The notes: generated from the letters alone by a model not told the origin. A stretch of 64,000 bases of DNA from Homalodisca vitripennis (GCF_021130785.1 NC_060207.1:2998501-3062500); one strand, 5' to 3'; positions 49,064-58,041 are shown, counted from the stretch's first letter. Numbers and translations are program-made.

Positions 49064-49800
49064 TCATTCTTTCGACAATCTTAAATAAATTGTTGTTTTA
49101 CTCTCATTATTTAATAAATTTCCCTCAGAGTCTTGAATAGTCAGAACGATTTTTTGAATTCTTTTAATATTTTTTCTAATTGGAATATAATCGATTTCAT
49201 TTGGTTTTTCACTGATTTTTGATCCATAAGCAACATTTGGGAAAAAAGTGTACAAAAATTTCAGATTCTTTGTGTAAATGTTCGGTATGATTTTCAAAAC
49301 TAGGTTCAACGAGATTGCAGTGCACTTCAATTACATCGAAAGGTCTAAATTTTGGCGTTTTATTTCCTAAATATACCTGATTTGGCTCAATAGTTTCTTG
49401 AACAAACCCTAACAAATCTACAATAATTGCTGAAAACATTATTCTTACTGGTGATTTTATTTGAATTTTATTAGAGAGATAATTTTTTTGCATTTCAAAC
49501 TTGTTTTCGTCAAAGTTTAAAGATTTATCTGATTGTTTGAATGTTTTCAGATAATTTTTAAGGGAATTTTTTATTTGATCGAAGGTATAATATCCTTTGT
49601 TTAAACCATAATATTTTGTTATGTTCTTCTCACTAAATCCTATACAATAAGGAGAACTTTCACTAATATTTATTACACAATTGTCAGAATAAAAACCGCT
49701 TAAACCGATAAAATAATTTGATTCTTCCTCTAAGTGTATAGGATGTTCCAAGTTTAAAACTAATTTAGAGCTTTTCTGAAGTCAACTTGAACAGCTTCAT
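49064..49800 (-). pseudogene. Penton-like minor capsid protein candidate
   Basis: I place the start at ATG 49800 (MKLFKLTSE), because no ATG precedes the long frame at 49751. A frame change near 49765 then joins NLEHPIHLEEESNYFIGL. The middle has YYTFDQIKNSLKNYL and the end a β-rich stretch, DVIEVHCNLVEPS, continued after a frameshift near 49240 by SEKPNEIDYIPI and QKIVLTIQDSEGNLL. About 240 residues. Size, position beside the ATPase and pattern agree with the single-jelly-roll penton of Polintons as I remember it, but I cannot confirm the fold. It is divergent from the ATPase gene. Confidence 0.55.
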
Positions 49801-49817
49801 TTTAGCTATTTAAATGG
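49798..49817. promoter_or_regulatory. Divergent start-codon promoter between penton-like and ATPase genes
   Basis: Only 13 bp separate the two ATGs. The sequence CATTTTAGCTATTTAAATGG gives the motif to the plus-strand ATG at 49814; on the other strand TTTAAATAGCTAAAATG leads to the ATG at 49800. Confidence 0.65.
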
Positions 49818-50504
49818 AGAGAAATTTTTAAAGCAAAAAGATCAGATAAAACTTCAAACGTTTGAAGAAAATAAGAAAGATCAACCAATCAGATTGTTAA
49901 TTGTTGGTTCAAGTGGATGTGGAAAAACAACTTTATTATTGAATTTTATCTACAATAGGTTGATTCCTTATTCCAATTTGTATGTTTTTAGTAAATCTTT
50001 AGAACAAGACGTATACAAAAAATTACAACAAAGATTTGAAAATATTGAGAAAAACTTAAACAAAAAAGGTATCACATTTTTATAATGCCTCTGAGGACAT
50101 AGTTCCATTAAGCGAGTGTAAACCCAATTCGTTAATCGTTTTTGATGATTGTATTTTGGAAAATCAGGACGTTATTAAGGAATATTTCGTAATGTCTCGT
50201 CACAAAAAACATATCTTGTATCTATCTTTCCCAATGCTTTTCAAAGGTTGATAAACAAGTTATAAGAAATAATCTGAATATGTTGTGTATTTTTAAGCAA
50301 GATGATCACTATTCGAGAAAGATTTATAACAATTATGTGGGATCTGATATGAGTTTTAACCAATTTAATGAATTATGTGATAAAATTTGGAAAGAAGACT
50401 ATGGATTTTTAACTATTAATTTAACTTTGAAGCCTAAAAATGGTAAATATTTGAATAAATTTTCTAATATAAATGCTGCTCAGTGGTCTGGCAAATCTAC
50501 TTGA
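49814..50504 (+). pseudogene. DNA-packaging ATPase (FtsK/HerA, A32-like)
   Basis: Walker A is GSSGCGKTT at about 49908 and Walker B SLIVFDDCI near 50130, followed by a sensor-like FVMSRHK. About 230 residues, the normal size for Polinton and NCLDV packaging ATPases, which pump the genome into the capsid. Frame changes occur near 49830 (extra T), 50083 (extra T) and 50207 (extra A). Element 2 is correct at the last site but has its own extra A upstream, so the breaks are independent. The product ends AAQWSGKST. Confidence 0.9.
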
Positions 50505-50588
50505 TAAAATATTTGTTACAATTATTTTTACATTAACTTTACTTTTTATTTACATTATGAAAAAACAACTGAAAAAACGGTAAATCTG

Positions 50589-50660
50589 TTCACGTTTTAC
50601 GTTCCACGTTCACGTTTTTACGTTCCACGTTCACGTTTTTACGTTCCACGTTCACGTTTC
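50589..50660. repeat. AACGTG/CACGTT iterated sequence, short form
   Basis: Three units of about 23 bp, ACGTTCCACGTTCACGTTTTT, lie between the ATPase stop and the next gene's promoter. The equivalent site in element 2 (63265-63575) is about 310 bp long. Confidence 0.85.
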
Positions 50661-50677
50661 AAAATTTTCCTAAATAA

Positions 50678-51991
50678 ATGGTGAACGTAACTTCTGAAGA
50701 AGCGAAAAAACTTGATCAAATCGAAAAGAAATTAATCAAAGAATTTAAAGAACAGATTCGAATTGATGAAGAAGAACAAGAACTTATTGAAAAAATTAAT
50801 CAACCTGTAACTTCTGCAATAAAAAATTTTGAGGGCAAAATTGAAAATGTTTTAAGCGATAATCAAAAATTTAATGAATTTGGTTCCAGTTGTACGACAA
50901 TTTGCTGATATTTCGATTCCAGAATCTGAGTTTGAATTGCCAAAATTACCATCTTCAACACCATTTAGACCTCGAATCATTGAAGACTCTACCATAGTTG
51001 AACCAATAAGTCCTGGAACAACGGATATAATAATTGGTGAAATTGGTAAAAAATTCCTTCCTAGAGCGAAGGATGATAAATTTGGTTTGTATTGGGATAG
51101 AAAAAAGAAAAGTTTTATGATTGGAAATTTACCCGTTAATTTTGAACAAAATGATATAATTATTAATGAAAAAAATGTACGAAGGTACTCAAGGTTTATG
51201 AAGATTATTAACAGACAATGACGTTCCAAAAGATAATTTATATTCTGAAGAAGATTTGAAAAAGTATACAGAAATTTTATGGGAAATCTGACTCAATTTA
51301 CAAAAATAATGATCCATCTACTAAGAAGCCTAAGTCAAGTAGAGGTAAAAAAATATATCAATTTGATTAAACCAATTTGGGAAAAACGAATCGAAGGATC
51401 AGGTGTAAGAAAATACAATGATAATAAGATTGAGTACAGATATATCGACGATTTGACAAAACTCGATGGAATTATTAATTATATTTATGCTCAAGAGAAG
51501 GCTGGAAACAACAATTTTTTGAACGAAAAGAAAGCGATTAAAGATTTTATTTCGAACAAACTTGATGAATTGATTGAAAAACCTGATGGAATTAAATATT
51601 TAAAGCGAGTTTTGCCAGCAATAAGTTCATCTATGATTGAAGGTAGCGGACTTTTGAATGATTTTATCAACAATTTACCTTTTGAATTACACGTACCAAC
51701 TTATCAGTATCTGGGGCCTGGCACAAAACTCGAAAAAAAGACTACAAAGAGGAGATCCTGGTATAAAATAAATTAGATCAAGCTGCTATGGAACACGATA
51801 TTTTTTATGCAAAACATAGTGACACAAATTCCAGACATATAGCAGATAAAGTTTTGCAAGATAAGGCAATGGATAGATTTTTATCAAAAGATGCTAGTTT
51901 AGGTGAAAGATTTGTTGCACTTCCAACAGTTGGAGCAATGTTTTTGAAGAGAAAACTAGGAATGGGAATTGAAGAGAACTTGAAATTTTAA
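50678..51991 (+). pseudogene. Virion protein with C-terminal phospholipase A2-like domain
   Basis: Start ATG 50678 follows AAATTTTCCTAAATAAATGG. The N-terminus is a charged helix (about 65 residues). A middle region includes RPRIIEDSTIVEPISPG and FGLYWDRKKKSFMIGN, typical of Polinton virion proteins. Next come two IEGSG linkers. The C-terminus has YLGPGTKLEK (calcium-loop-like) at about 51700 and AAMEHDIFYAKH with the His-Asp pair at about 51790, as in the PLA2 domain of parvovirus VP1. Such a domain would help virions leave endosomes. Frame changes near 50885, 51175, 51285 and 51760; total about 435 residues. Element 2 homologue: 61933-63246. Confidence 0.8.
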
Positions 51992-51999
51992 CTATATAA

Positions 52000-52460
52000 A
52001 TGGAGGTGAACGTAAATTTTCAAGCAAAAATCAGAAAGAAAAAATAAAATCCGCTTTTAAGAAAAAAATACCCGTTAGTATTCAATTTAAAATAGATCAA
52101 CTAAAAAATGGCGAAGATAAGATATTTTTAACAAATAGACAATACAATAAACTCGAAAAACATAAGAAAAACAATAAAGGAACCAGAATAGAATTTTCTT
52201 ATAATCAGTTGAAAGAACTTAAAAATGGTGGACTTTTGAAAGATTTATTAGATTTTGGAGAAAATATTCCAGTTGTTAAAAATGTTGTTCCTTATGTTCG
52301 TAAAGCTGCTCCAATCGTTAAAAAAGATGTGATTCCTATTGTTCGAAACATTTTAAATTGGTTAGATAAAGAGTTGGAAGATGTTACAGGATCTGGATTA
52401 GATGAAAAAACTTTGAATTACGTGAAATCAAACATTGAAAAAAAAAATTTAAACCTTTAA
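52000..52460 (+). pseudogene. Lysine-rich pVI/pX-like core protein
   Basis: ATG 52000 follows AAATTTTAACTATATAAATGG. An early frame change near 52050 separates the start from the rest. Residues include a basic N-terminal half (IQFKIDQLKNGED, LTNRQYNKLEK), a GGLLKDLLDFGENIP segment and a hydrophobic/amphipathic stretch (VVKNVVPYVRKAAP) ending in VTGSGL. This layout of a basic part plus an amphipathic helix recalls adenovirus pVI/pX and equivalents in Polintons; the role is inferred. The frame runs in phase into the protease, separated only by the TAA at 52458. Confidence 0.65.
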
Positions 52461-52472
52461 ACATTCGGGGCA

Positions 52473-52868
52473 TTGGAAGAAATCTGCAAAAATATTAAAC
52501 ATTTTAGAGGAATTTTCATGAGAGATACATTACCCGAAAAAGTTAAGAAATTCGAATGTGGAATTGTGAATTTAGACTCGATTATGAGAAGTGGAACGCA
52601 TTGGATTTGTTATTATAAAAATGATAAGAATGCATGTTATTTTGATTCGTATGGAAGAATTGAGGACAAACCACCTATAGAATTGATTAAATATTTGAAA
52701 AAATCAAGCGTCTACTACAATGACTCTCAGATTCAAGACTATAAAGATCCCCCAATTTGTGGTCATTTATGTGTTTTTGTGTTGAATGAACTGAGTAATG
52801 GTAAAGATTTTAAAGAAGTTGTTAACAAATTATTACTTAATAAATATGGATTCACAAAATATTTTTGA
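52473..52868 (+). CDS. Adenain-type cysteine protease
   Basis: 131 residues from the first shared codon (TTG at 52473); no ATG lies between the upstream stop and this point, so the true start is probably in the upstream pVI-like frame. The catalytic set is visible: GTHW (His43), FDSYG (Asp58), Gln88 and PPICGH (Cys96), in the order of adenovirus protease. It would process virion proteins during maturation. Only three residues differ from the element 2 copy, and no frameshift occurs in either core, suggesting purifying selection until recently. Confidence 0.9.
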   Translation: MEEICKNIKHFRGIFMRDTLPEKVKKFECGIVNLDSIMRSGTHWICYYKNDKNACYFDSYGRIEDKPPIELIKYLKKSSVYYNDSQIQDYKDPPICGHLCVFVLNELSNGKDFKEVVNKLLLNKYGFTKYF

Positions 52869-53796
52869 CGTATTTGGAACACAAATTATTCAAAATGTAG
52901 ATAATAGTTTGAATTTTGATAGTTTGAGAAATGAGTTTGATAACAAGTTAGAAAATTTATTACAAAACCTTCCAGATTCAGATACGTTTGCTGTCGAGAT
53001 TGAAGATTTTAAAGCAGAATATGATAACAAACTTGCAAATTTCATGAGTTCAAATGAAGTTGCTGATAAAATAAAAACATTGGAAAAAGAAGTTGATGAT
53101 GGTGTAAAAAAAATTATTTACCAATTTAATGTCTCATATCGAAAAAGCTGATAAAATTACTGAAGCGATCAAAGTTGAAAGAATTATGTTAGTTTGGCTA
53201 ATAAGAAAAGAATTGTCGGTGTTCGACCTGGTATTGACAAACATGATGTTGTTGTTAAAGAAACAAATTTTTAAAACCTCTAAAATTATCAGAAAACATC
53301 GATATTGTTGATTTACATGATCCGAATGTTAAAAAATGCCTTAGATTTTAAAGGAAAAAGAATTAGCGGTGTTAGTAAAGGAATTAATCCATTTGATGTT
53401 GTTGTAATGATTCAATTAGAAAGATTCCTATTAAAATGTTTAATGAACTAAAACAAAATTATGAGAATCATAAACAGCATGTTAAAGATTTTACAACAGA
53501 AGTCTATGACAAGTTAGAAGCCAGAAATAGAAGATCAGTAGACGATGTTGGTGAAATTAATGAAAAACTTACTAGATTTAAAGAGTCTTTTGATAAGTTT
53601 AGTTTAGATGCTACGAAAACTTTTGAGAATATTGGTCATAAATTTGTTGAATACAATGATTCTTATGCTGTCAAATTTCAAAAATTAGAAAAAAACTTAA
53701 TAATATGGAGGAAGATCTTACTGAAATAGGTATTTCGTGTAGGGTTTTATGCATGATAAAATTTCCTTATATAAATGGCGCTCATATACTGTGTGA
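52846..53796 (+). pseudogene. Coiled-coil fibre-like protein, short form
   Basis: ATG 52846 overlaps the protease end by 23 bp. The first about 90 residues are helical heptads (FDNKLENLLQNL, KIKTLEKEVDDG). Two motif copies follow, KRIVGVRPGIDKHDVVV and KRISGVSKGINPFDVVV, like the repeated junctions in phage and Polinton tail-fibre-type proteins. A second coiled coil then runs to about 53720. Frame changes near 53115, 53175, 53270, 53335, 53410 and 53700. The end overlaps the next gene's start. Element 2 carries about 230 bp more in the second coil. A receptor-binding or spike role is inference. Confidence 0.6.
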
Positions 53797-53939
53797 GGTG
53801 TAAGGCAAAAACTGAAACAAATGATATAAAATACTATGCAAATATCAATGGAGTTAAGAGAATTTCTGGAAAATGTGCTGAATGTAACGCAAAAAAAGAG
53901 TCAATTTATAAAAACTTGAAATTTTTTCTTAATAAATAG
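53775..53939 (+). CDS. Tiny zinc-ribbon protein (DUF5679-like)
   Basis: 54 codons; MALIYCVRCKAKTET begins the first CxxC and GKCAECNAKK holds the second. ATTTCCTTATATAAATGG precedes the ATG. A basic C-terminus follows the second pair; in element 2 it reads KKSQFIK and stops at 47 residues, so a small frame change lengthens this copy. Zinc ribbons of this pattern occur in Polintons and adenovirus-like genomes. Function unknown. Confidence 0.75.
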   Translation: MALIYCVRCKAKTETNDIKYYANINGVKRISGKCAECNAKKESIYKNLKFFLNK

Positions 53940-53941
53940 AG

Positions 53942-54340
53942 ATGGCGGGACATTACAGTGCTTTCGATCTTTTTATAATGCAACACGAAAGAGATTTGAA
54001 AAAAGAACATTGGGATGACATTTCTCAAAAATATGAATTATCCGAAGATATGATGAGATTATACGTAAACAAATTGAATTGGTATAACATTGCAAAATAT
54101 CAAAATCTGTCCCCAGAGTTCATTCAAGAAAATATACATTATCAATTAAAAGATCATATGTCTGTTCTTTGTCTCTATCAACACTTGAGTATAAAGTTTT
54201 TGGATGAAAATAAAGATACAGTTGATTGGAACAATATTATAGATAGCGGTTACTATCCTGTGCAAATTTTATTGAAATATGTGACCGAGATCGCAAAATT
54301 TAAGGAAGAGAATCCTGAATATGACGAAGTAGATCATTAA
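53942..54340 (+). CDS. Helical-repeat protein, 132 aa
   Basis: An intact frame starting MAGHYSAFDLF. It shows about three repeats with tryptophan/tyrosine and an L-S-x-x-F/M block: ELSEDMMRLYVNKLNWYNI, NLSPEFIQENIHYQ and HLSIKFLDENKDTVDWNNI. Similar repeats are found in phage and large-DNA-virus proteins of unknown role. The start sits two bases after the preceding gene's TAG, with TTTTTTCTTAATAAATAGAG upstream, a displaced form of the motif. Element 2 copy: 59356-59748. Confidence 0.7.
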   Translation: MAGHYSAFDLFIMQHERDLKKEHWDDISQKYELSEDMMRLYVNKLNWYNIAKYQNLSPEFIQENIHYQLKDHMSVLCLYQHLSIKFLDENKDTVDWNNIIDSGYYPVQILLKYVTEIAKFKEENPEYDEVDH

Positions 54341-54442
54341 AAATGACTCTAATCTTTTTAATTATTTTACTAAAATTTATATCTTTTCTTATAAAAACGT
54401 ACATTAGATCGATGAAAAAATGATACACGATGTTTAAAATTT

Positions 54443-54465
54443 CTAAATTTTCTCTTATTAAATGG
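54443..54465 (+). promoter_or_regulatory. Start-codon promoter motif of the major capsid gene
   Basis: AAATTTTCTCTTATTAAATGG precedes ATG 54462; the same sequence is kept in element 2 at 59224-59246. Confidence 0.65.
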
Positions 54466-55661
54466 CGGACTACAGAAAATTATGCTAGTGATATTGAAAG
54501 GGCGGAGTTTAAAAATTTCTATCCAATTAGTAAACAACATTTGAATGAACCGAATAAAAGAACTGAGTTTAATATTGATTTTGGAGATAACTTTTGCTCG
54601 TCTAACTTCCAGTTTTTATATTTCTGGAACTTTAACAAAACAAGATGGTCAAGCGTATCTTGGAACTGATAATGTTAGATTAATCGATAATTTTATACCG
54701 TTTTTATTTTCTAAGATTGAAGTAAGAAAACACAATAAATTGATAGAAGAAGTCGAAAACTGTGGCCAATTAAGCACAATTAAAGGAACTATTTCGTATT
54801 CAAAAAGTGATGTTATTTCTCAAACTTCTAATGGCTTTGAATCAGATTTTAAAATTTGGTGTTTTTGAAGCAGCTGGAAATTTATCTCATTTTGGATTAG
54901 GATTTTTTGAAAATGTTACTATTCCGATCTATAAAGGAGGATTTTATCTAAGTTTTATAAGAGCAGAAGACGATGATGTGATTCTGAAGACTGCAACTGG
55001 AAATGTTATGCCTGTTGATGGAAAAATAACAATTACAGATTTTTTTATTAGAGTTCCAATGATTGATTACAAAACCACGAGTAAAATTAGGTTGATTGAT
55101 GAATTTATAAAATCTCAAAACATCACGTTTAATTTTCTAGATTGGCAATGTATTGAACAAAAAGGTATTTCCGGAACAACTTATTCGTTCGATATTACAA
55201 ATATTTATAGAAATATCTTCAATCCCAAGTTCGTTATCATTGGTTTTCAAACAGGTAGACAGAATAATCAAGAAAAAAAATCCTTCAAAGTTTGATAGTT
55301 TGGATGTAAAAAATATCAGAGTAAAATTGAACGGTTCTTATTATCCAGATGAATTACAAAATTTAAACATTTCAGGAGGTCTTTTCAGAATCATGTATCA
55401 GATGTATCAAGATTTTAAGAAAGTTTACTACAAAAATATGGAAATGTATTATAATCCTAAAGAATTTTTAGCGAATAGACCTATTTATGTCATTGATACA
55501 ACAAAGAGTTTGGACAAAATATTTCTGCTTCAAAGAACGATATAATTATCAATATGGATTTTCAAAATGCTGTTACAAACGCGATTTGTTATGTTGTTGT
55601 GGTTTCTGAGAAATTTTTAGCCTATGATGTGATTAAGAACGATATTAGAGAAATTCAGTAG
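54462..55661 (+). pseudogene. Major capsid protein (double jelly-roll, hexon-like)
   Basis: About 395 residues from MADYRK to NDIREIQ. N-terminal features include ASDIERAEFKNFYPIS, FQFYISGTL after a frame change, and IDNFIPFLFSKIEVRKHN; the middle has HFGLGFFENVTIPIYKGGF and ITDFFIRVPMIDY; the end has EFLANRPIYVIDTT and AVTNAICYVVVVSEK. This order and length match Polinton/adintovirus hexon-type capsid proteins. Frame changes near 54478, 54612, 54852, 55275 and 55515, mostly extra T or A in runs; element 2 lacks the first and third. The 3' end overlaps the convergent 80-aa gene by 7 bp. Confidence 0.85.
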
Positions 55662-55897
55662 TTAATGATGTTCATATTGTTCTCTTTCATTCCTTCTAAT
55701 ATTTCAAAAATATACTCTTTCGCTGATGAAAAATCTCGATTTCTTCCGGAATAATCTTTGTAATCATAAACAAAATATCCTAAATAGTTGTACAATAGAA
55801 TGAAATTATTTCTTTTTATCTCGGTAGTTGAAATATAAACATAAACATTTGCGCTGAAAAATTTATATCTCGGCAGACTTAGTTCCATAGCTTCCAT
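55655..55897 (-). CDS. Conserved 80-aa protein of unknown function
   Basis: An intact frame, MEAMELSLPRYKFFS..., rich in Tyr, Phe and Asn, with no zinc or membrane motif. The element 2 homologue (57799-58041) differs at five of 80 residues, and neither copy has a frameshift. It is convergent with the capsid gene and divergent, 17 bp away, from the zinc-ribbon gene on the right. I do not recognise it. Confidence 0.7.
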   Translation of the reverse strand: MEAMELSLPRYKFFSANVYVYISTTEIKRNNFILLYNYLGYFVYDYKDYSGRNRDFSSAKEYIFEILEGMKENNMNIINY

Positions 55898-55914
55898 TTA
55901 TTCTTTTTGTAAAA

Positions 55915-56422
55915 ATGGAAGAGTATAATGCCAACTGTTACAAGTGTTATAATAGAGGAGAAATTATTGATAAAAGATTAGTTTGTAGAGATTGTAATTT
56001 AATTTTGTACGAAAGACCTAAACCTAGGAAATTTCGAAATAAATTAACATATTTGAATAACCTGCTTATGAAATTACAATTACGGAGACAAGAAGCAAAC
56101 ACATTTTGTTACAGAATTTAGAAAACAGAACAAAAATTTTTACTTATCTCTTGGAACCGTTGACAAAATTATTTTCCTTTTCAAAGAATACATTAGGTTT
56201 GTTGGTTTAAATACACACGTTTATTATGAAAAGATATTACCTGTATTTTTTCATTATCTGGATGTTGAATTTGTCTACGACTTTAAGCCAGAAATCCTCG
56301 ATGATTTTATAGTACATTTGGAGAAATTAAACGAGGAACCTCTTGAAAAGAATGCGGTTTTACTCACATTCTCCCCGACTTCTCGAGTGATTGTTAGCAA
56401 ATTTCATTATTTCCGTTTATAG
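55915..56422 (+). pseudogene. Zinc-ribbon transcription-factor-like protein (VLTF3- or TFIIB-like)
   Basis: The N-terminus has CYKC and, 12 residues on, CRDC followed by ILYERPKPRK, the layout of a TFIIB-type ribbon. Next is a basic helix with NKLTYLNNLLMKLQ. After a frame change near 56108 the C-terminal part has VYYEKILPVFFHYLD and a helical DDFIVHLEKLNEEP. Zinc ribbon, basic helix and a Tyr-Tyr-Glu helix also describe the late transcription factor VLTF3 of large DNA viruses. Either reading is an inference from short patterns. About 170 residues. Element 2 copy: 57260-57773. Confidence 0.5.
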
Positions 56423-56432
56423 ATTTTTTATT

Positions 56433-56699
56433 AAGATTTCTGGATTTTTTCATTTTTAAAAACAGCTTAAGAAATTAGAAGCCTACAATGAACAGTAAAA
56501 CAGCTATAGATTCGGTTATTTAACATTCGTGGTTTCCTGTTAGATTTCTTAGATTTGTTTATGGTTCAATGGACAGTATTTTACATTCGTGGTTTCCTGT
56601 TAGATTTCTTAGATTTGTTTATGGTTCAATGGACAGTATTTTACATTGATTTTCTGACTGTCCCAAAAGTGAGCCAGAATCGGCATATTCATATCTACT
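56433..56699 (-). repeat. Element 1 right terminal inverted repeat
   Basis: Reverse complement of 42224-42476 with small differences. It carries a perfect tandem duplication of a 60-bp unit (56524-56583 repeated at 56584-56643). Confidence 0.9.
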
Positions 56700-56719
56700 T
56701 ATATATATATATATATATA
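56700..56719. repeat. (TA)10 spacer at the centre of the inverted pair
   Basis: Twenty bases of pure TA separate ATATCTACT (end of element 1) from AGTAGATAT (start of element 2). Confidence 0.95.
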
Positions 56720-56960
56720 AGTAGATATGAATATGCCGGTTCTAGACCACTTTTGGGACAGACAGAAAATCAATGTAAAATACTGTCCATTGAACCATAA
56801 ACAAAATCTAATAAAATCTAACAGGAAAGCACGAATGTTAAAATAACCGAATCTTTAGCTGTTTTACTGTTCAATGTTTGCTTCTACATTTATAAGCTGT
56901 TTTAATGAAAAAATCAAAAAATCTTAATAAAAAATCTTTATTCTACAAAGTTAATTGTAA
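56720..56960 (+). repeat. Element 2 inner terminal repeat
   Basis: Starts AGTAGATATGAATATGCCGG. It has a single copy of the 60-bp unit that is doubled in both ends of element 1. Confidence 0.85.
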
Positions 56961-56968
56961 CACAGTCT

Positions 56969-57244
56969 TTATCTTTTATAGTCTTCTTTTCCAGTAACAA
57001 TCAAGTGTAATTTTTCATTTTTGTTTAATTCTTTAATCTTTTTTTCATCCAAAACAGTCAAAAATCTGTTCGGCAAGTGTACTTTACAATCTTCCAACTC
57101 GGCAATTATTGTAAACCCGAATTTATCTTTCATTTTCTCCAAATTCAAGATTCTATGTTTCTTCCTTTCTTCCAATTCATTTAACTTCTTATACTCTTTA
57201 AACTTACATTCTCCAATATCATTTAACTCTTTCAAGAACTCCAT
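56969..57244 (-). CDS. TIR-proximal small protein, full-length copy
   Basis: 91 residues with KFGFTIIAELEDCKVHLPNRF in the core and a C-terminus (KLHLIVTGKEDYKR) that is lost in the element 1 copy. AAATTTTTTCTATTTAAATGG precedes the ATG at 57244. It reads toward the terminus and lies directly after the zinc-ribbon gene, where element 1 has no gene. Function unknown. Confidence 0.75.
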   Translation of the reverse strand: MEFLKELNDIGECKFKEYKKLNELEERKKHRILNLEKMKDKFGFTIIAELEDCKVHLPNRFLTVLDEKKIKELNKNEKLHLIVTGKEDYKR

Positions 57245-57259
57245 TTAAATAGAAAAAAT

Positions 57260-57773
57260 TTAAAGACGGAAAAAATGAAATTTGCTAACAATCACTCGAG
57301 AAGTCGGGGAGAATGTGAGTAAAACCGCATTCTTTTCACGAGGTTCTTCGTTTAATTTCTCCAAATGTACTATAAAATCATCGAGGATTTCTGGCTTAAA
57401 GTCGTAGACAAATTCAACATCCAGATAATGAAAAAATACAGGTAATATCTTTTCATAATAAACGTGTGTATCGATACCTACAAACCTAATGTATTCTTTG
57501 AAAAGGAAAAATAATTTTGTCAATGGTTCCAAGAGATAAGTAAAAATTTTTTATTTATTTTCCTAAACTCTGTAACAAATTTTGTTTGTTTTTGATCTCC
57601 GTATTGTAAATTTTATAAGCAGATTATTCAAATGTGTTAGTTTATTTCGTAATTTCTTAGGTTTAGGTCTTTCGTACAAAATTAAAATTACAATCTCTAC
57701 AAACTAAATATTTTTTATCAATAATTTCTCCTCTATTATAACACTTGTAACAGTTGGCATTGTACTCTTCCAT
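57260..57773 (-). pseudogene. Zinc-ribbon transcription-factor-like protein, element 2
   Basis: ATG 57773 follows ATCTTTTTTGTTTAAATGG. Ribbon cysteines are CYKC and CRDC. Frame changes near 57690 and 57540 split it; the C-terminal part (KLFFLFKEYIRFVG to HFFRL) is open and has VYYEKILPVFFHYLD exactly as in element 1. The shared C-terminus, despite frameshifts elsewhere, supports one protein family. Confidence 0.5.
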
Positions 57774-57801
57774 TTAAACAAAAAAGATTTTTTTATAAAT
57801 G
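57774..57801. promoter_or_regulatory. Divergent start-codon promoter, element 2
   Basis: Twenty-five bases separate ATG 57773 (minus) from ATG 57799 (plus). The plus side reads AAAAGATTTTTTTATAAATGG and the minus side ends GTTTAAATGG. Confidence 0.6.
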
Positions 57802-58041
57802 GAGATTATGGAACTAAGTCTACCAAGATATAAATTTTTCAGCACAAATGTTTATGTTTACATTTCTACAACAGAGATAAATAGAAATAATTTCATTCTA
57901 TTGTACAACTATTTAGGATATTTTGTCTATGATTACAAAGATTATTACGGAAGAAATCGAGATTTTTCAGTGGCGAAAGAGTATATTTTTGAAATATTAG
58001 AAGGAATGAAAGAGAATAATATGAACATCATTAACTACTGA
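57799..58041 (+). CDS. Conserved 80-aa protein, element 2
   Basis: An intact homologue of 55655-55897 (MEIMELSLPRYKFFS...), five substitutions. It ends 7 bp inside the convergent capsid gene, the same overlap as in element 1. Unrecognised. Confidence 0.7.
   Translation: MEIMELSLPRYKFFSTNVYVYISTTEINRNNFILLYNYLGYFVYDYKDYYGRNRDFSVAKEYIFEILEGMKENNMNIINY

Larger units (their letters stand above)
42224..56699 (+). mobile_element. Maverick/Polinton-like (adintovirus-like) element 1, complete
   Basis: It starts AGTAGATATGAATATGCCG and ends with the reverse complement, inside TIRs of about 253 and 267 bp, for a length of about 14.5 kb. It encodes a protein-primed-type DNA polymerase B, packaging ATPase, adenain-type protease, major capsid and penton-like proteins, the core set of Polintons and adintoviruses. 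AG...CT termini fit Polintons. Both borders are (TA)n, so a target duplication cannot be read. No integrase is found. Many genes carry one-base frameshifts, mostly in A or T runs. Confidence 0.92.
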
